Positions 46,501-54,818 of a stretch of 64,000 nt of DNA are shown here, in pieces (positions within the stretch are counted from its first letter, which is position 1; each line of letters starts with the position of its first letter). This DNA is from CAIYTF01 sp963664845 (GTDB lineage Bacteria; Bacteroidota; Ignavibacteria; Ignavibacteriales; Ignavibacteriaceae). Below the pieces are notes generated by a model, which saw nothing but the letters and a program-made list of their open reading frames with translations, was not told where the DNA came from and made no database searches. Location of the stretch: positions 372,001 through 436,000 of the forward strand of contig OY761615.1 in the NCBI GenBank assembly GCA_963664845.1, in the 5' to 3' direction. The position numbers were made by a program, and so were the translations under genes.

Positions 46501-46684
46501 TAACGACGCATTCAATTTTATGACAGGCTTTCGGATAACCGATATTAATGGAAGCGGGTTTGTGGATAATATTGATCTGTTGATCGTTGACAATAATGCC
46601 TATAACTATGTTGGTATACAAAGCCCAATTGCACAAACAAAGAAAAAGTCAAATCCCAAGTCGAATATCAAAGTAGGAGAATGA
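43517..46684 (+). CDS. Secreted multi-repeat protein with C-terminal dockerin-type domain
   Basis: The 1,055-residue protein has a signal peptide ('FIYIVSVTCLFQVLISAQ'), three copies of a ~105-residue domain (starting 'WSVNPSQF', 'WSINPGAF', 'WSVNPAGF'), Ig/cadherin-like units ('VTGIPNQIIEVGNSFTQFNL' and similar), an FN3 segment ('LTWNDNSANENGFLIQRKT') and a dockerin-type repeat pair ('GDVDQTGFIDNNDLLFVDND', 'DINGSGFVDNIDLLIVDNN'). It has a charged end without the NYPNPFNP tail, so it may rely on another anchor. A dockerin implies cohesin partners or an EF-hand structural role. Confidence 0.75.
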   Translation: MKAFIYIVSVTCLFQVLISAQIKSSPAWSVNPSQFQFSATVTAQVKYNNQPVSSGANILAAFLGNEVRGVASASFYNSEQIYFLTVYSNSNTEQLTFKVYFAGIDTIVTIKEPLTFTPNQIFGAVTAPVLFHAYHNFDNPPNVTGIPNQIIEVGNSFTQFNLDNFLTELDGSGVTWSFQGNSQLNVSIDNAHVVTVSPPSSSWTGSEMIRFRVTDQTTQALFTEDTVLFQVRPLDHPPHLGSIPAQVSGINNIFPKIDLHNYLTESDGDSIAWSYSFDESTANDLLPPWSINPGAFSSSMTITAEVTSLGNLATGTGNVLAAFSNGAIRGVAKPVRDNGKWLFYITIFSNSSGDTISFRFYDAAAHKNIPVEQKLLFKSNSAYGNPGLPFPLYAGNILPTIDSQGMVSFKKTDPAWVGSERIVFRAQDLGSLHSYADTSGTLFSVLNDHAPIVAGIPEQVIQKGKTFSPFNLNSWLTESDGNSVVWSYSGNSHINVSVDAAKTVTLSVPDTAWVGTEHIIFRATDQTANALFTEDTVAFRVTFTDHPPHLLAVPTQVAGNSSTFNPVGLSDYLQEADKDSVAWAFTFAAPTVTDPAPQWSVNPAGFESSMTFTAEIKSLNVNRTGTAHKLAAFAGTQLRGVASPLEFNGRWIYFLTVYANGDGEQIHFQFYDASVQKKFPVKEKATFVTNAAFGSPTVPFRMNAGNIILQPGDHDSLNVTIADTSWYGSETVLISVRDENTAQHYFDTTHIVFSRLDQVVQSVNAPSMLTATPMVGPLRIRLTWNDNSANENGFLIQRKTGDSTVSGAFITIDSLPANSGTYTDATIADSTRYTYRVLAYNTLLQSGNSNQATVISFSEVPALLLTAFIEGLYNPETRKLVPDSMTVFLRHPFNLYAIVDSAKSILDSNGTGTFYFPNAKHNTGYYVILRHRNSIETWSANPVTFPTGTTVYDFSSSANKAYASNMMFKGSRWCIYSGDVDQTGFIDNNDLLFVDNDAFNFMTGFRITDINGSGFVDNIDLLIVDNNAYNYVGIQSPIAQTKKKSNPKSNIKVGE

Positions 46685-46742
46685 TAAATAATTGAGCAAA
46701 GGTCTGGTTGGAGAACAGGAAAGTATCGATGGACATAAAAAT

Positions 46743-46771
46743 GGGGAGCACATCCTGAAAATATGCTCCCC
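46743..46771. terminator. Terminator-like hairpin after the dockerin protein gene
   Basis: The stem GGGGAGCA/TGCTCCCC (46743-46750, 46764-46771) has a 13-base loop. A long T-run is lacking, but it lies between convergent genes and could stop both. Confidence 0.55.
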
Positions 46772-46892
46772 GATTCGATAAAAAGCTATCTTATATAATA
46801 ACTACGAAATTTGTCATACTATTTTTAAGCGATTTAACGGATTTAGTTTTCCGTTATCAACAAAAACATTCAAATCAGTTTACTCATTACTC

Positions 46893-48602
46893 CTATTTCA
46901 TTAGCAACATTTTGTTCGCTTGAACAAAGGCACCTGCCTGTAACCGGTAATAATAAACGCCGCTCGCCAGCCTTGCAGCGTCAAATTTCACCTCATGAGT
47001 GCCTGGATTGCGGTATTCGTTAACCAGCGTGGCCACTTCAGTTCCCAAAGCATCGTACACTTTTAAACTTACCTGACTGCCGGCCGGTAACTGAAAACTT
47101 ATAACCGTGGCAGGATTGAATGGATTTGGATAATTCTGCTTCAGTTGGAATTTCCTGATAACCGGAGACGCTTGATTGACCGCTGTGATTTTATAGGTCT
47201 GATCAAATGCTTTTTGGACTGCATCATCCGCACTTTTTAATTCCTGAACGCTGTTAATATTCGAAGTTCCGCGGGCAATAATAATACCGAATACCACTTC
47301 CTGCGTGTCTCCGGGAGCAAAATCAAAAGTGCCTGAAGAAATTAACATCCTACGGTCGCCAGGCGCAAATCCACCTGGCCACCCGGCACCCTCATACCAT
47401 CCTGCTCCGGTAACCGGGTCACCATTTAAACAGAAATTTGTAGGAACTGCAGGTGTCTTGGTTGGATCAAGAAAACGATCTCCATCCCATGTTTTACCAT
47501 TCATATAATTATACATCAGAATACCACCTTGAACTGAACCAAGCTCTGGGTCTACATATATATTTGTTGCTTTGAAGTAGAACACGAAGGAAGTCATCGG
47601 CAGATTGGTTTTCCCATGAATCCATTTCCCGTCATACTTTGCACTATCCGGAAGATGCTTTTCGTTTATTATTGGATAAGTAAGCGGGTCATAAGGTATG
47701 ACCGGCCCCTGCAAATAATCATAGCATAACGCTGGAGGTGCCGAGCCATACTCATTAATAGCACCAACTCCATCAACAGCTTTCCCGTTATATACAAAAC
47801 CAATATTCCGAATAGTATCACAGCCAACATAATCATCATCGCCTGAACCGATATCAGGGTCCGACCACATGGCAAGCGCCATTTCGCGGATGGTGAAATT
47901 TCCCTTGTTAATTATTCGATACTTTTTGAAGATCGTTCTTCCCAGATCACCGTTTGTGTTGAAACCAAAGATGGTTTGCTGAACTTCAATCCCCATCGGT
48001 TTGGTTCCATAAAGAGCAACCGTCCGGATTGAATCCATGTCATTCATCACCATCTAGTCCACTTCGTCACCAAGAAACTGGGGGATTTTTTTGTTTGTTA
48101 TAGGATCAATTTCAAAAGGAGCACCCTGATCAATGGGCCAGTTTTCATAATCATATTGCAGCCTTGTTTTTTCGGCACCGTCATCCAAAGATTCCCAGCC
48201 CCGTTTTATTTTCCATATTTTATACTTGACATCCGCCGGATTTTGCGCAGCACCGTCAATAATCTGACCTGCCTGGAGTCCTTTATAATAGGTACTCCCA
48301 CCAACACGGATTTCCTCTGTCGGCCCGACTTTACCACCGAGCAACAAACCATCTTCAAATACAACGGTTTTTATTGTCCCCTTAGGCCAATACAGTCCGG
48401 CACCACTTGTAGTACTATTGTACGACCCAATTCCGTTATTTTGGAATAACATATCAAGTTCATTAATGTTGAAATGATCCATAAGATCATTTGTTTTAAT
48501 ACTTGATGGTTTTGGGGGACTCTTCGGATCCTCTTTGTACATTCCAAAAGCCGTAAACACGGCTAAAAGAATAAGGGCTAATTGCAATACTGTTTTTTTC
48601 AT
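46893..48602 (-). pseudogene. T9SS-type A secreted protein interrupted by an in-frame TAG
   Basis: Two frames join exactly: 48602-48054 (signal peptide, ...'KIPQFLGDEVD') and 48053-46893 ('MVMNDMDSIRTVALYGTKPMGIEVQQ' ... T9SS tail 'LKQNYPNPFNPATVISFQLP'). They are in the same frame and separated only by TAG 48056-48054. Relatives read a residue there (probably Trp, TGG). So this is a nonsense mutation in a ~569-residue protein, or read-through or a sequence error. It starts after AAGGAG at 48602. The downstream part alone has no signal peptide. Confidence 0.75.
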
Positions 48603-49130
48603 CGTAGGTCTCCTTCCGATGTATCCCTGAAAAATTTTGAATTAACGTCTCAAACTTAGAGACAGTTGCTTCAATTCATCCGAAAATCCAGCCCAAGTTT
48701 AAAATGTGGCTGCTGCACAACAAATAATAGGTCATTGCGAACCAGCAATGGGCGAGGTGCTGCATTCCTTTTGCGGGGCATCTCACGATTTGGGCCTACA
48801 AACAACGCATCACCAAGCAGAATTCTGCACAGAATGCATTATTCAACAGGTTCTATTACAACACGGGTCTCAAATACAGAAATAGGATTTTTGAATCTGC
48901 AGTCTGTATTGATTTACGGAGAATATACTCTCAAGCAGGAAATTTGTCTGTTGTTTCACTCCGCTGCCACAACAGTCGGCCTCCTGCCGGAAACTCTGCG
49001 TATGCAACTTAATTATTAATATTTGCAAATTCAAATGAATGGTTTTTTCACCAGATAGACTTTCATTTCAATAATCCTTATATTTCTCCATCCAATTTTC
49101 TCATTTTGAACTGAAACAGAGGGCTGCCTC
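48603..49130. other. Intergenic region of about 0.5 kb with no supported gene
   Basis: It contains a fragment resembling the widespread GGTCATTGCGA-type repeat sequence (around 48735) and a non-protein-like 117-codon frame. It includes the promoter area of the T9SS pseudogene (leftward) and of the small membrane gene (rightward). Confidence 0.4.
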
Positions 49131-49406
49131 ATGAACAAAACGGTAAACAATGTCATTGTAGTAATTTACTTTTTATCAAGCCTCATTCTGGTAATTATGG
49201 GCATAATTGCATATTTGGGAATAGGGACGTTCTATGCCAATGAAGCCCGGGAAAACCCGTTTATCCAACAAAATCTGGCTGCTGCCAATACCATCTTTTC
49301 AGCCCTTAAGGTTGGAACATTTTCCGTATTCTTCCTGGGCGCACTGATCTTTTTCGGCCTCGGCTGGATTATCCGCAACCAAATCCTGATGAATAACAAC
49401 AAATAG
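49131..49406 (+). CDS. Small two-helix membrane protein
   Basis: The 91-residue protein has two membrane helices ('VIYFLSSLILVIMGIIAYLGI' and 'GTFSVFFLGALIFFGLGWII') and a Lys/Asn tail. A GAGGG site precedes ATG 49131. No family is recognised. It is convergent with the SIMPL gene. Confidence 0.55.
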   Translation: MNKTVNNVIVVIYFLSSLILVIMGIIAYLGIGTFYANEARENPFIQQNLAAANTIFSALKVGTFSVFFLGALIFFGLGWIIRNQILMNNNK

Positions 49407-49477
49407 CTGCAATCACTTTAAATAATTCCATTGATCTGATTGCAGTCATTCAGAATACGTGAGAAATATATCAGTGC

Positions 49478-50212
49478 TTATTTTACTTCATAAACCAAGG
49501 TAACTTCCACCCGCACCTCATTCTGGCCGCTTTCAATTGACTGCCCTGCAACTGCATCCTTAGTGTTCATGGTGTAGGATTCGTTGACAGAATTGGAATA
49601 GCTGCGGCCCCAGCCTGACTGGTTTTCGTTCACACTGACTACCCTTCCAAGGTTCATTCCTGACTGTTTAGCAATCAGCTCTGCCTTTTCTTTGGCCTTT
49701 TGAATTGCCATTTCTCTTGCCTTGTTTTTGAGCGCATATTCATCATCTATGGTAAATTGAATGTTGTCCATCAGATTAGCCCCTTTTTGTGTAGCACCGG
49801 TGATAACGTCAGCAATCTTGCTCAGATCCCGGATTTTAACTGCCATATTCTGCACTACCTCATACCCGCTGAGCTTCCTGCCTTCTGCCTTGGTGGTAAC
49901 AAAAACCGGACTCAGGTTATATTCAGTAGTTTTTATATCTTTCTCCTCAATCCCCAGTCTCTTCAGTTCGCCGACTATATCGTTCATCCTGGCCGTCGCT
50001 TCCCTGGTTGCATCCACAGCAGTAACCTTTGCTCCGGTTTTTATACCGACTTGTAGTTTCGCAATATCAGCCTTTGAATATACAATCCCTGAACCGGTGA
50101 CAGAAAAACGGTCCTGATTGTTTGATTTGTTGGTTGCAACGAGGGCTGTAATTACTATCGCGCTCACAGCGATGATAACGAGAGTTGCCAGAAAAGCATA
50201 CGTTTTGTTCAT
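49478..50212 (-). CDS. SIMPL-domain (DUF541) periplasmic protein
   Basis: The 244-residue protein has an N-terminal membrane/signal helix and a DUF541 domain: 'SVTGSGIVYSKADIAKLQVGI', 'IEEKDIKTTEYNLSPVFV', 'LSGYEVVQNMAVKIRDL', 'AREMAIQKAKEKAELIAKQSGM'. This family has unclear roles in the envelope or in stress. It is a monocistronic-looking gene. Confidence 0.82.
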   Translation of the reverse strand: MNKTYAFLATLVIIAVSAIVITALVATNKSNNQDRFSVTGSGIVYSKADIAKLQVGIKTGAKVTAVDATREATARMNDIVGELKRLGIEEKDIKTTEYNLSPVFVTTKAEGRKLSGYEVVQNMAVKIRDLSKIADVITGATQKGANLMDNIQFTIDDEYALKNKAREMAIQKAKEKAELIAKQSGMNLGRVVSVNENQSGWGRSYSNSVNESYTMNTKDAVAGQSIESGQNEVRVEVTLVYEVK

Positions 50213-50516
50213 ATTTCCATCCGGGTTTTATATTTTGAAAAAAATTAGTACCAGGTTAAACTACCTCCCTTGGAGAACTCCCCACTTTAACGAGTAATCG
50301 TGAAAACTCACCCTAAATCGCCTCAACTTAATCACCATCCATTTGACGTTCATAGGACTCCATGAGTTCCTTTATTCACACCCGGAACATTCTCAGCAGT
50401 GCAATCCCCGTCCACTTCAATAAATTATTTTCTAAAAACACATAGAATACTTCACAATCTCACCTCCCTTTAGTAAGTTAGATTAATCTATTTTATGGAA
50501 TGATACAAGATTTTTA

Positions 50517-50987
50517 ATGATATTTTCCGATAAAGACCAATTCTATATGCGGGCAGCTCTCCGCGAGGCGGCAGCCGCATTCGAAAAAGATGAATGCCCC
50601 GTCGGTGCCGTCATCGTCTACGAAAACACGATAATCGGCAGAGGCCACAACCAGACAAAAATGCTCAAAGATCCTACCGCTCATGCCGAGATGATAGCGT
50701 TAACTGCGGCATGCTCCTACCTCGAGGCAGAACGCCTGACCGAATGCAGCATGTATGTTACACTTGAACCGTGCATCATGTGCGCCGGTGCACTCATTCA
50801 CAGCAGAATGAAGAACCTGTTTTTTAGCGTTTTCGATCCAAAAACCGGAGCTTGCGGTTCCCTCTATAATATCACTGAAGACAACCGGCTCAACCACACC
50901 ATTAAAGTTTATTCCGGACTGATGGAGCAGGAAAGCAAGTTTCTGCTTCAGGAATTCTTTAAGCCAAAAAGAAGTAAACAATCATAA
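50517..50987 (+). CDS. tadA: tRNA adenosine(34) deaminase
   Basis: The 156-residue cytidine-deaminase-fold enzyme converts A34 to inosine in the wobble base of tRNA-Arg(ACG). Zinc and catalytic residues are present: 'HAE' (H56, E58) and 'PCIMC' (C86, C89). The length is usual for TadA. It fits neatly with the tRNA-Arg(ACG) gene at 34.5 kb, its substrate. The 300 bp upstream hold no other gene. It is followed by the S9 peptidase gene with a 21-bp gap. Confidence 0.92.
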   Translation: MIFSDKDQFYMRAALREAAAAFEKDECPVGAVIVYENTIIGRGHNQTKMLKDPTAHAEMIALTAACSYLEAERLTECSMYVTLEPCIMCAGALIHSRMKNLFFSVFDPKTGACGSLYNITEDNRLNHTIKVYSGLMEQESKFLLQEFFKPKRSKQS

Positions 50988-51008
50988 AACATATCTCAAA
51001 GGCAGATC

Positions 51009-52988
51009 ATGAGACTAATTAAACAATCGTTGCTGTTTTCGCTTTTGCTTGTCGTACTATGCTTCACCCAACAGAACCCATTGAGCATAAAGGAACAGAT
51101 CAGTTTTAAAGTACCTTCCTCGATAACAGTATCTCCAACCGGCGGGCACATAGCCTTCACTGTCCGTTCCGCTGATCTCCAGAACAGCAGTTGGAACTAC
51201 CAGGTTTATTTGCTGCATACCGGAGACAAATCCTGTCAACAATTCACCTTGCAGGGGAAGTCATGCACCAAACCGCTTTTCTCCCCCGACGGAAAATACT
51301 TGCTCTATCTCACCGATCGTGAATATCAGAGCAATAAATCCGGAACTATGGAATCGGGTACCCAACAGGTTTGGTTTGCCCCCCTTTCAGGTGGTGAAGG
51401 TAAAAATCTGACCACTTTTAGTGCTGATGTTGAAGAATACATTTTCTCACCAAAAGGTGATCTGGTAGCCTGCCTAAGTGCGCTCTCCGATCCCGCAAAA
51501 GAAGACCTGGCTGACCGGAATAAGAAATTAAAGAATGACGAAGCAGTCTACCCGAAGACTAATCCGGTAAAAGTGCTCACCATTCTGAAATTCCCGTCCG
51601 GTGAGGAAGTAGCCTCAATTCCCCTTGATGCTGGAGCAGCAGAAATAAAATTTCACCCGACCGAGAATAAAATAGTATATCAGTCAAATCTTACCGGTGA
51701 ATACAATGACGAACAAAAGTTTGATCTCTATACCGTCTCCTTCCCGGATGGGGCAAAGACACAACTGACCAAAGATGCCGGCCCTGAAACTTCCCCGGCC
51801 TGGTCACCTGACGGCAAATACATCGCGTTCAAAACGCAAACAGTCCCGGATATCGAGTTTGCCGAGACTGACCTGACCATTATGGATACCAAAACCGGGG
51901 TTGCAGAAAATGTTACCAAAGATTTCAACTTCAGCGTAAATACCCTGCTTTGGAAAGATGCAACTACGCTCATCCTTACGGTGAATGAAGGAATGGCCGA
52001 GACTATCTACTCCTACTCCCTGAAATCAAAATCGCTGAAGAGAATTGATTCCGGCAAAGGAAGCTATTCGGAAATCAGCCTGACAAAGTCCGGTTCGATT
52101 TGTTCAAAACTGGAAACCGCTTCCGCACTTCCTGAGGTCGAGTTTGCAGAACAGACAGTCACTGATTTTTCAGAGCAGTTGCTTCCCTACCGGACAGGCA
52201 CGCAGGAAGTTATAAGCTATACATCCGCAGATGGTAAGTTCACCATCGAGGGAATACTGTTCAAACCTGCCGGTTTTGATGCAGGAAAGAAATATCCGCT
52301 TATTCTCACTTGCCATGGCGGCCCGTATGGGAACTTCAAAAATACCTTCACCCAGGGATATCCTGTCCGCCAGCTTCTCGAAGCAGGCTATCTGGTGTTT
52401 GCCCCCAACCCACGGGGAAGTTCAGGTTACAGCGATGCATTCAGCCAGGATAACCGCTACGATCTCGGCGGCGGTGACTACAAAGACATCATGAGCGGAG
52501 TAGACTTTCTCATTAACAAAGGAATTGTGGACAAGGATCGCATGGGTGTTATGGGGGGAAGCTATGGCGGTTACCTTACCAACTGGATAATCTCCCAGAC
52601 TCCAAGGTTCAAGGCAGCTGTCTCACTTTATGGTATCTTCAGCTTCTTCACGGACTTCAGTAATTCCTGGCAGCCGATATTCGAGAAGATGTACTTCGGC
52701 TATTACTATTGGGAAAAACCAATTGATGCTAACAATTTGTATGTAAAGCTATCACCTTCCACCTACACGGAAAACATTAAAACACCGACACTTATACTCC
52801 AGGGTGATAAGGATGTATATACAGACATCTCGAATTCACGTGAGCTCTATCAGGCGCTGCATACGCGGGGAATACCAACTGAGTTTGTTGTCTATCCGCG
52901 TGAGGGTCATGGCATCCGCGGTGAACCGAATCACTATATCAACACCGTTGACAGAACACTTGGATGGTTCAAGCGCTGGCTTAAGTAA
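51009..52988 (+). CDS. S9 prolyl-oligopeptidase-family peptidase, secreted
   Basis: The 659-residue protein has a signal peptide ('SLLFSLLLVVLCFTQ'), a beta-propeller half ('ISFKVPSSITVSPTGGHIAF', 'SPAWSPDGKYIAF'), and an alpha/beta-hydrolase half with 'MGGSYGGYLTNW' (Ser near 518), 'LILQGDKDVYTD' (Asp near 600) and 'YPREGHGI' (His near 632). It cleaves peptides, probably with DPP- or acylaminoacyl-type preference, in the periplasm. Confidence 0.9.
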   Translation: MRLIKQSLLFSLLLVVLCFTQQNPLSIKEQISFKVPSSITVSPTGGHIAFTVRSADLQNSSWNYQVYLLHTGDKSCQQFTLQGKSCTKPLFSPDGKYLLYLTDREYQSNKSGTMESGTQQVWFAPLSGGEGKNLTTFSADVEEYIFSPKGDLVACLSALSDPAKEDLADRNKKLKNDEAVYPKTNPVKVLTILKFPSGEEVASIPLDAGAAEIKFHPTENKIVYQSNLTGEYNDEQKFDLYTVSFPDGAKTQLTKDAGPETSPAWSPDGKYIAFKTQTVPDIEFAETDLTIMDTKTGVAENVTKDFNFSVNTLLWKDATTLILTVNEGMAETIYSYSLKSKSLKRIDSGKGSYSEISLTKSGSICSKLETASALPEVEFAEQTVTDFSEQLLPYRTGTQEVISYTSADGKFTIEGILFKPAGFDAGKKYPLILTCHGGPYGNFKNTFTQGYPVRQLLEAGYLVFAPNPRGSSGYSDAFSQDNRYDLGGGDYKDIMSGVDFLINKGIVDKDRMGVMGGSYGGYLTNWIISQTPRFKAAVSLYGIFSFFTDFSNSWQPIFEKMYFGYYYWEKPIDANNLYVKLSPSTYTENIKTPTLILQGDKDVYTDISNSRELYQALHTRGIPTEFVVYPREGHGIRGEPNHYINTVDRTLGWFKRWLK

Positions 52989-53152
52989 GTTTGTTATCAA
53001 AACATTAAATGTGAAGTAATTTTCGAACAAAATACCCATTTGTTCGAATATTTGAAGTTCGGTTTGACAGGGTCAAACTGGCAAAGATCGCTTTCAGACG
53101 GAGGGATGCCTCCCTATATTTGATTCATCAAAATAACAAATATGAGGTAGCA

Positions 53153-53644
53153 TTGAACTCATTAACAAAAGCGTTATTGTTTTCTCTGCTATTAGTTTTG
53201 GCGGGTGCAGGAATCTTCACCCAGATACTTCCGGCAAAAGAAGAGCCAAGACTAGAAGTAGAAAAATCACTTGTTAATGATGCAGCAAAGCCGGACACCT
53301 CAGTTATAAAGTTCATTGAATTAGGTGATATGCGCGTTTCCTGGTATGGTCAAAAGTTCCAAGGTCTTAATACAGCCAACGGAGAATCTTATGATCAGGA
53401 TCTATATACCGCCGCGCATAGAAATTTCCGGTTTGGAACACTACTTCGACTGACTAACCCCGAAACGGATAGGTCAGTGATTGTCAGGGTTAACGACAGA
53501 GGCCCCTTTGTCAGAACCCGCAATTTAGATGTTTCGAAAGCTGCAGCCCGTGAATTGGGTTTCTTGAAAAGAGGTGTTACAACTTTGAGAGTTGAGCAGA
53601 TGACACTAAGAGGGATGAACTTCCCGGTAATACAGTTCAACTAA
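53153..53644 (+). CDS. rlpA: RlpA-like septal ring lytic transglycosylase (DPBB domain)
   Basis: I choose TTG 53153 ('MNSLTKALLFSLLLVLAGAGIF', a GAGGT site just before) rather than TTG 53120. It has a membrane/signal helix and then an RlpA double-psi barrel: 'VSWYGQKFQGLNTANGESYD', 'YTAAHRNFRFGTLLRLTN', 'VIVRVNDRGPFVRTRNLDVS', 'AARELGFLKRGVTTLRVE'. Catalytic-type Glu/Asp (GE, ND) are present. It would cleave glycan at the septum. No SPOR domain. Confidence 0.85.
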   Translation: MNSLTKALLFSLLLVLAGAGIFTQILPAKEEPRLEVEKSLVNDAAKPDTSVIKFIELGDMRVSWYGQKFQGLNTANGESYDQDLYTAAHRNFRFGTLLRLTNPETDRSVIVRVNDRGPFVRTRNLDVSKAAARELGFLKRGVTTLRVEQMTLRGMNFPVIQFN

Positions 53645-53671
53645 TGTTACGTCTTTTCAAATACCCATTAA

Positions 53672-53699
53672 AACCCGGTTTTTCCAACCGGGTTTTTTT
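53672..53699 (+). terminator. Rho-independent terminator of the RlpA gene
   Basis: The 9-bp stem AACCCGGTT/AACCGGGTT (53672-53680, 53686-53694) has a 5-base loop and a run of T (53693-53699). Confidence 0.88.
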
Positions 53700-54113
53700 A
53701 TGCCCTTTTTTGCACTTGATCATCGACCCTATTTCCCAAATCCCATAAAACTGTGTTCAATTCCTTTCCTGGCCGCGAACCATCCGCTCCAAACCAAGTC
53801 ACCACCAGGTATCCCGTTCTGAAAGCTTATCTTCCTTGTGGCTGGCTTGCAAAAACGGCCCCTCCAAGAACTCAATGCTGTCAACGTAACGTGCATAATG
53901 GACGAATGTCATTCCCGCGGAAGCGGGTATCTACCTAACCCGTGCCGTTTCTAAGCCAATTTCACAGTCAGCGTATTACCTTCTATATTGAGTTGGCACT
54001 ATCGCCCTGAACTTTGCCTCATATTTTATTCCTGCTTACCATTCTTTTTCCACTATTTTTTTCTATCTTTAGGCCACGTTTTTACACTGGAATAACAGGA
54101 ATAATGAGCAAAA
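53700..54113. other. Intergenic region with a REP-like GC palindrome
   Basis: The stretch ATTCCCGCGGAAGCGGGTAT (53911-53930) is the common ATTCCCGC...GCGGG palindrome seen in many repeat families. No gene is supported in the ~410 bases. The methyltransferase ribosome site (CAGGA) lies near its right end. Confidence 0.5.
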
Positions 54114-54671
54114 ATGAAGAAATTGAACCTTGGCTGCGGTTTTGATCTTAAAGAAGGATATGTTAACCTGGATGTGGTTGATTATGGTGGAAATGCCATG
54201 CACGATCTGAATTCATTCCCCTATCCCTTTGAAGAAAACACCTTTGATGAGGTTTACTGTTCGCATATCCTTGAACATGTCAACAATTTCCATAATACCA
54301 TTACCGAAATCTACCGGATAATGAAACCGGATGCAACTCTGGTTGTGTATGCCCCCTTTTTCCTTAACACCAAATACTTCGGTGAGCCCGATCATAAGAT
54401 CCCGTTCTCAATCCGGACTTTCGACAATTACGAATATATCGGCAACCGGAAGCTAAAATTCTACGAGAAATGGAAGCTTAACCACCGGACCAACTACCGC
54501 GGCAAAGCATCGTTTGAGGTACTTGAAAAACGATTTATCACCTCTCACTTCGCTGTTCTGAAATGGATGGATCTTTTTGTGAACATCGAACCGGTAATGT
54601 ATGAGCGCTTCTTCGCCGGCATCTTCTCCCCCGAGGAAGTCTATTTCAGGCTTAGGGCCGTAAAAGACTGA
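54114..54671 (+). CDS. Class I SAM-dependent methyltransferase
   Basis: The 185-residue protein has motif I 'KLNLGCGFDLKEGYVNLDV', a post-I acidic residue, 'NTFDEVYCSHILEHVNN' and 'RIMKPDATLVVYAPF'. The compact length suggests a small-molecule or sugar-related methyltransferase of the Methyltransf_11 type. No neighbour specifies the substrate. Confidence 0.8.
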   Translation: MKKLNLGCGFDLKEGYVNLDVVDYGGNAMHDLNSFPYPFEENTFDEVYCSHILEHVNNFHNTITEIYRIMKPDATLVVYAPFFLNTKYFGEPDHKIPFSIRTFDNYEYIGNRKLKFYEKWKLNHRTNYRGKASFEVLEKRFITSHFAVLKWMDLFVNIEPVMYERFFAGIFSPEEVYFRLRAVKD

Positions 54672-54818
54672 TAAATATCAGTTTTCTTAGGTTTACTGTA
54701 TCCCAACCATTTTTCTTGAATACCGTTTTGACGGATCTCATTTATTGTTCTCCCTTAAGAAGATTTTAAAATTTCCGATAATGTTCGTACACCTGAATCA
54801 TTTTTAAAAAGGTCATAA

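Noticed and set aside
48666..49019. 117-codon frame in the intergenic region
   Set aside because: Contains a fragment of widespread repeat sequence and no protein-like pattern.
53753..53938. 61-codon frame after the RlpA terminator
   Set aside because: Overlaps a REP-like palindrome and lacks a ribosome site.
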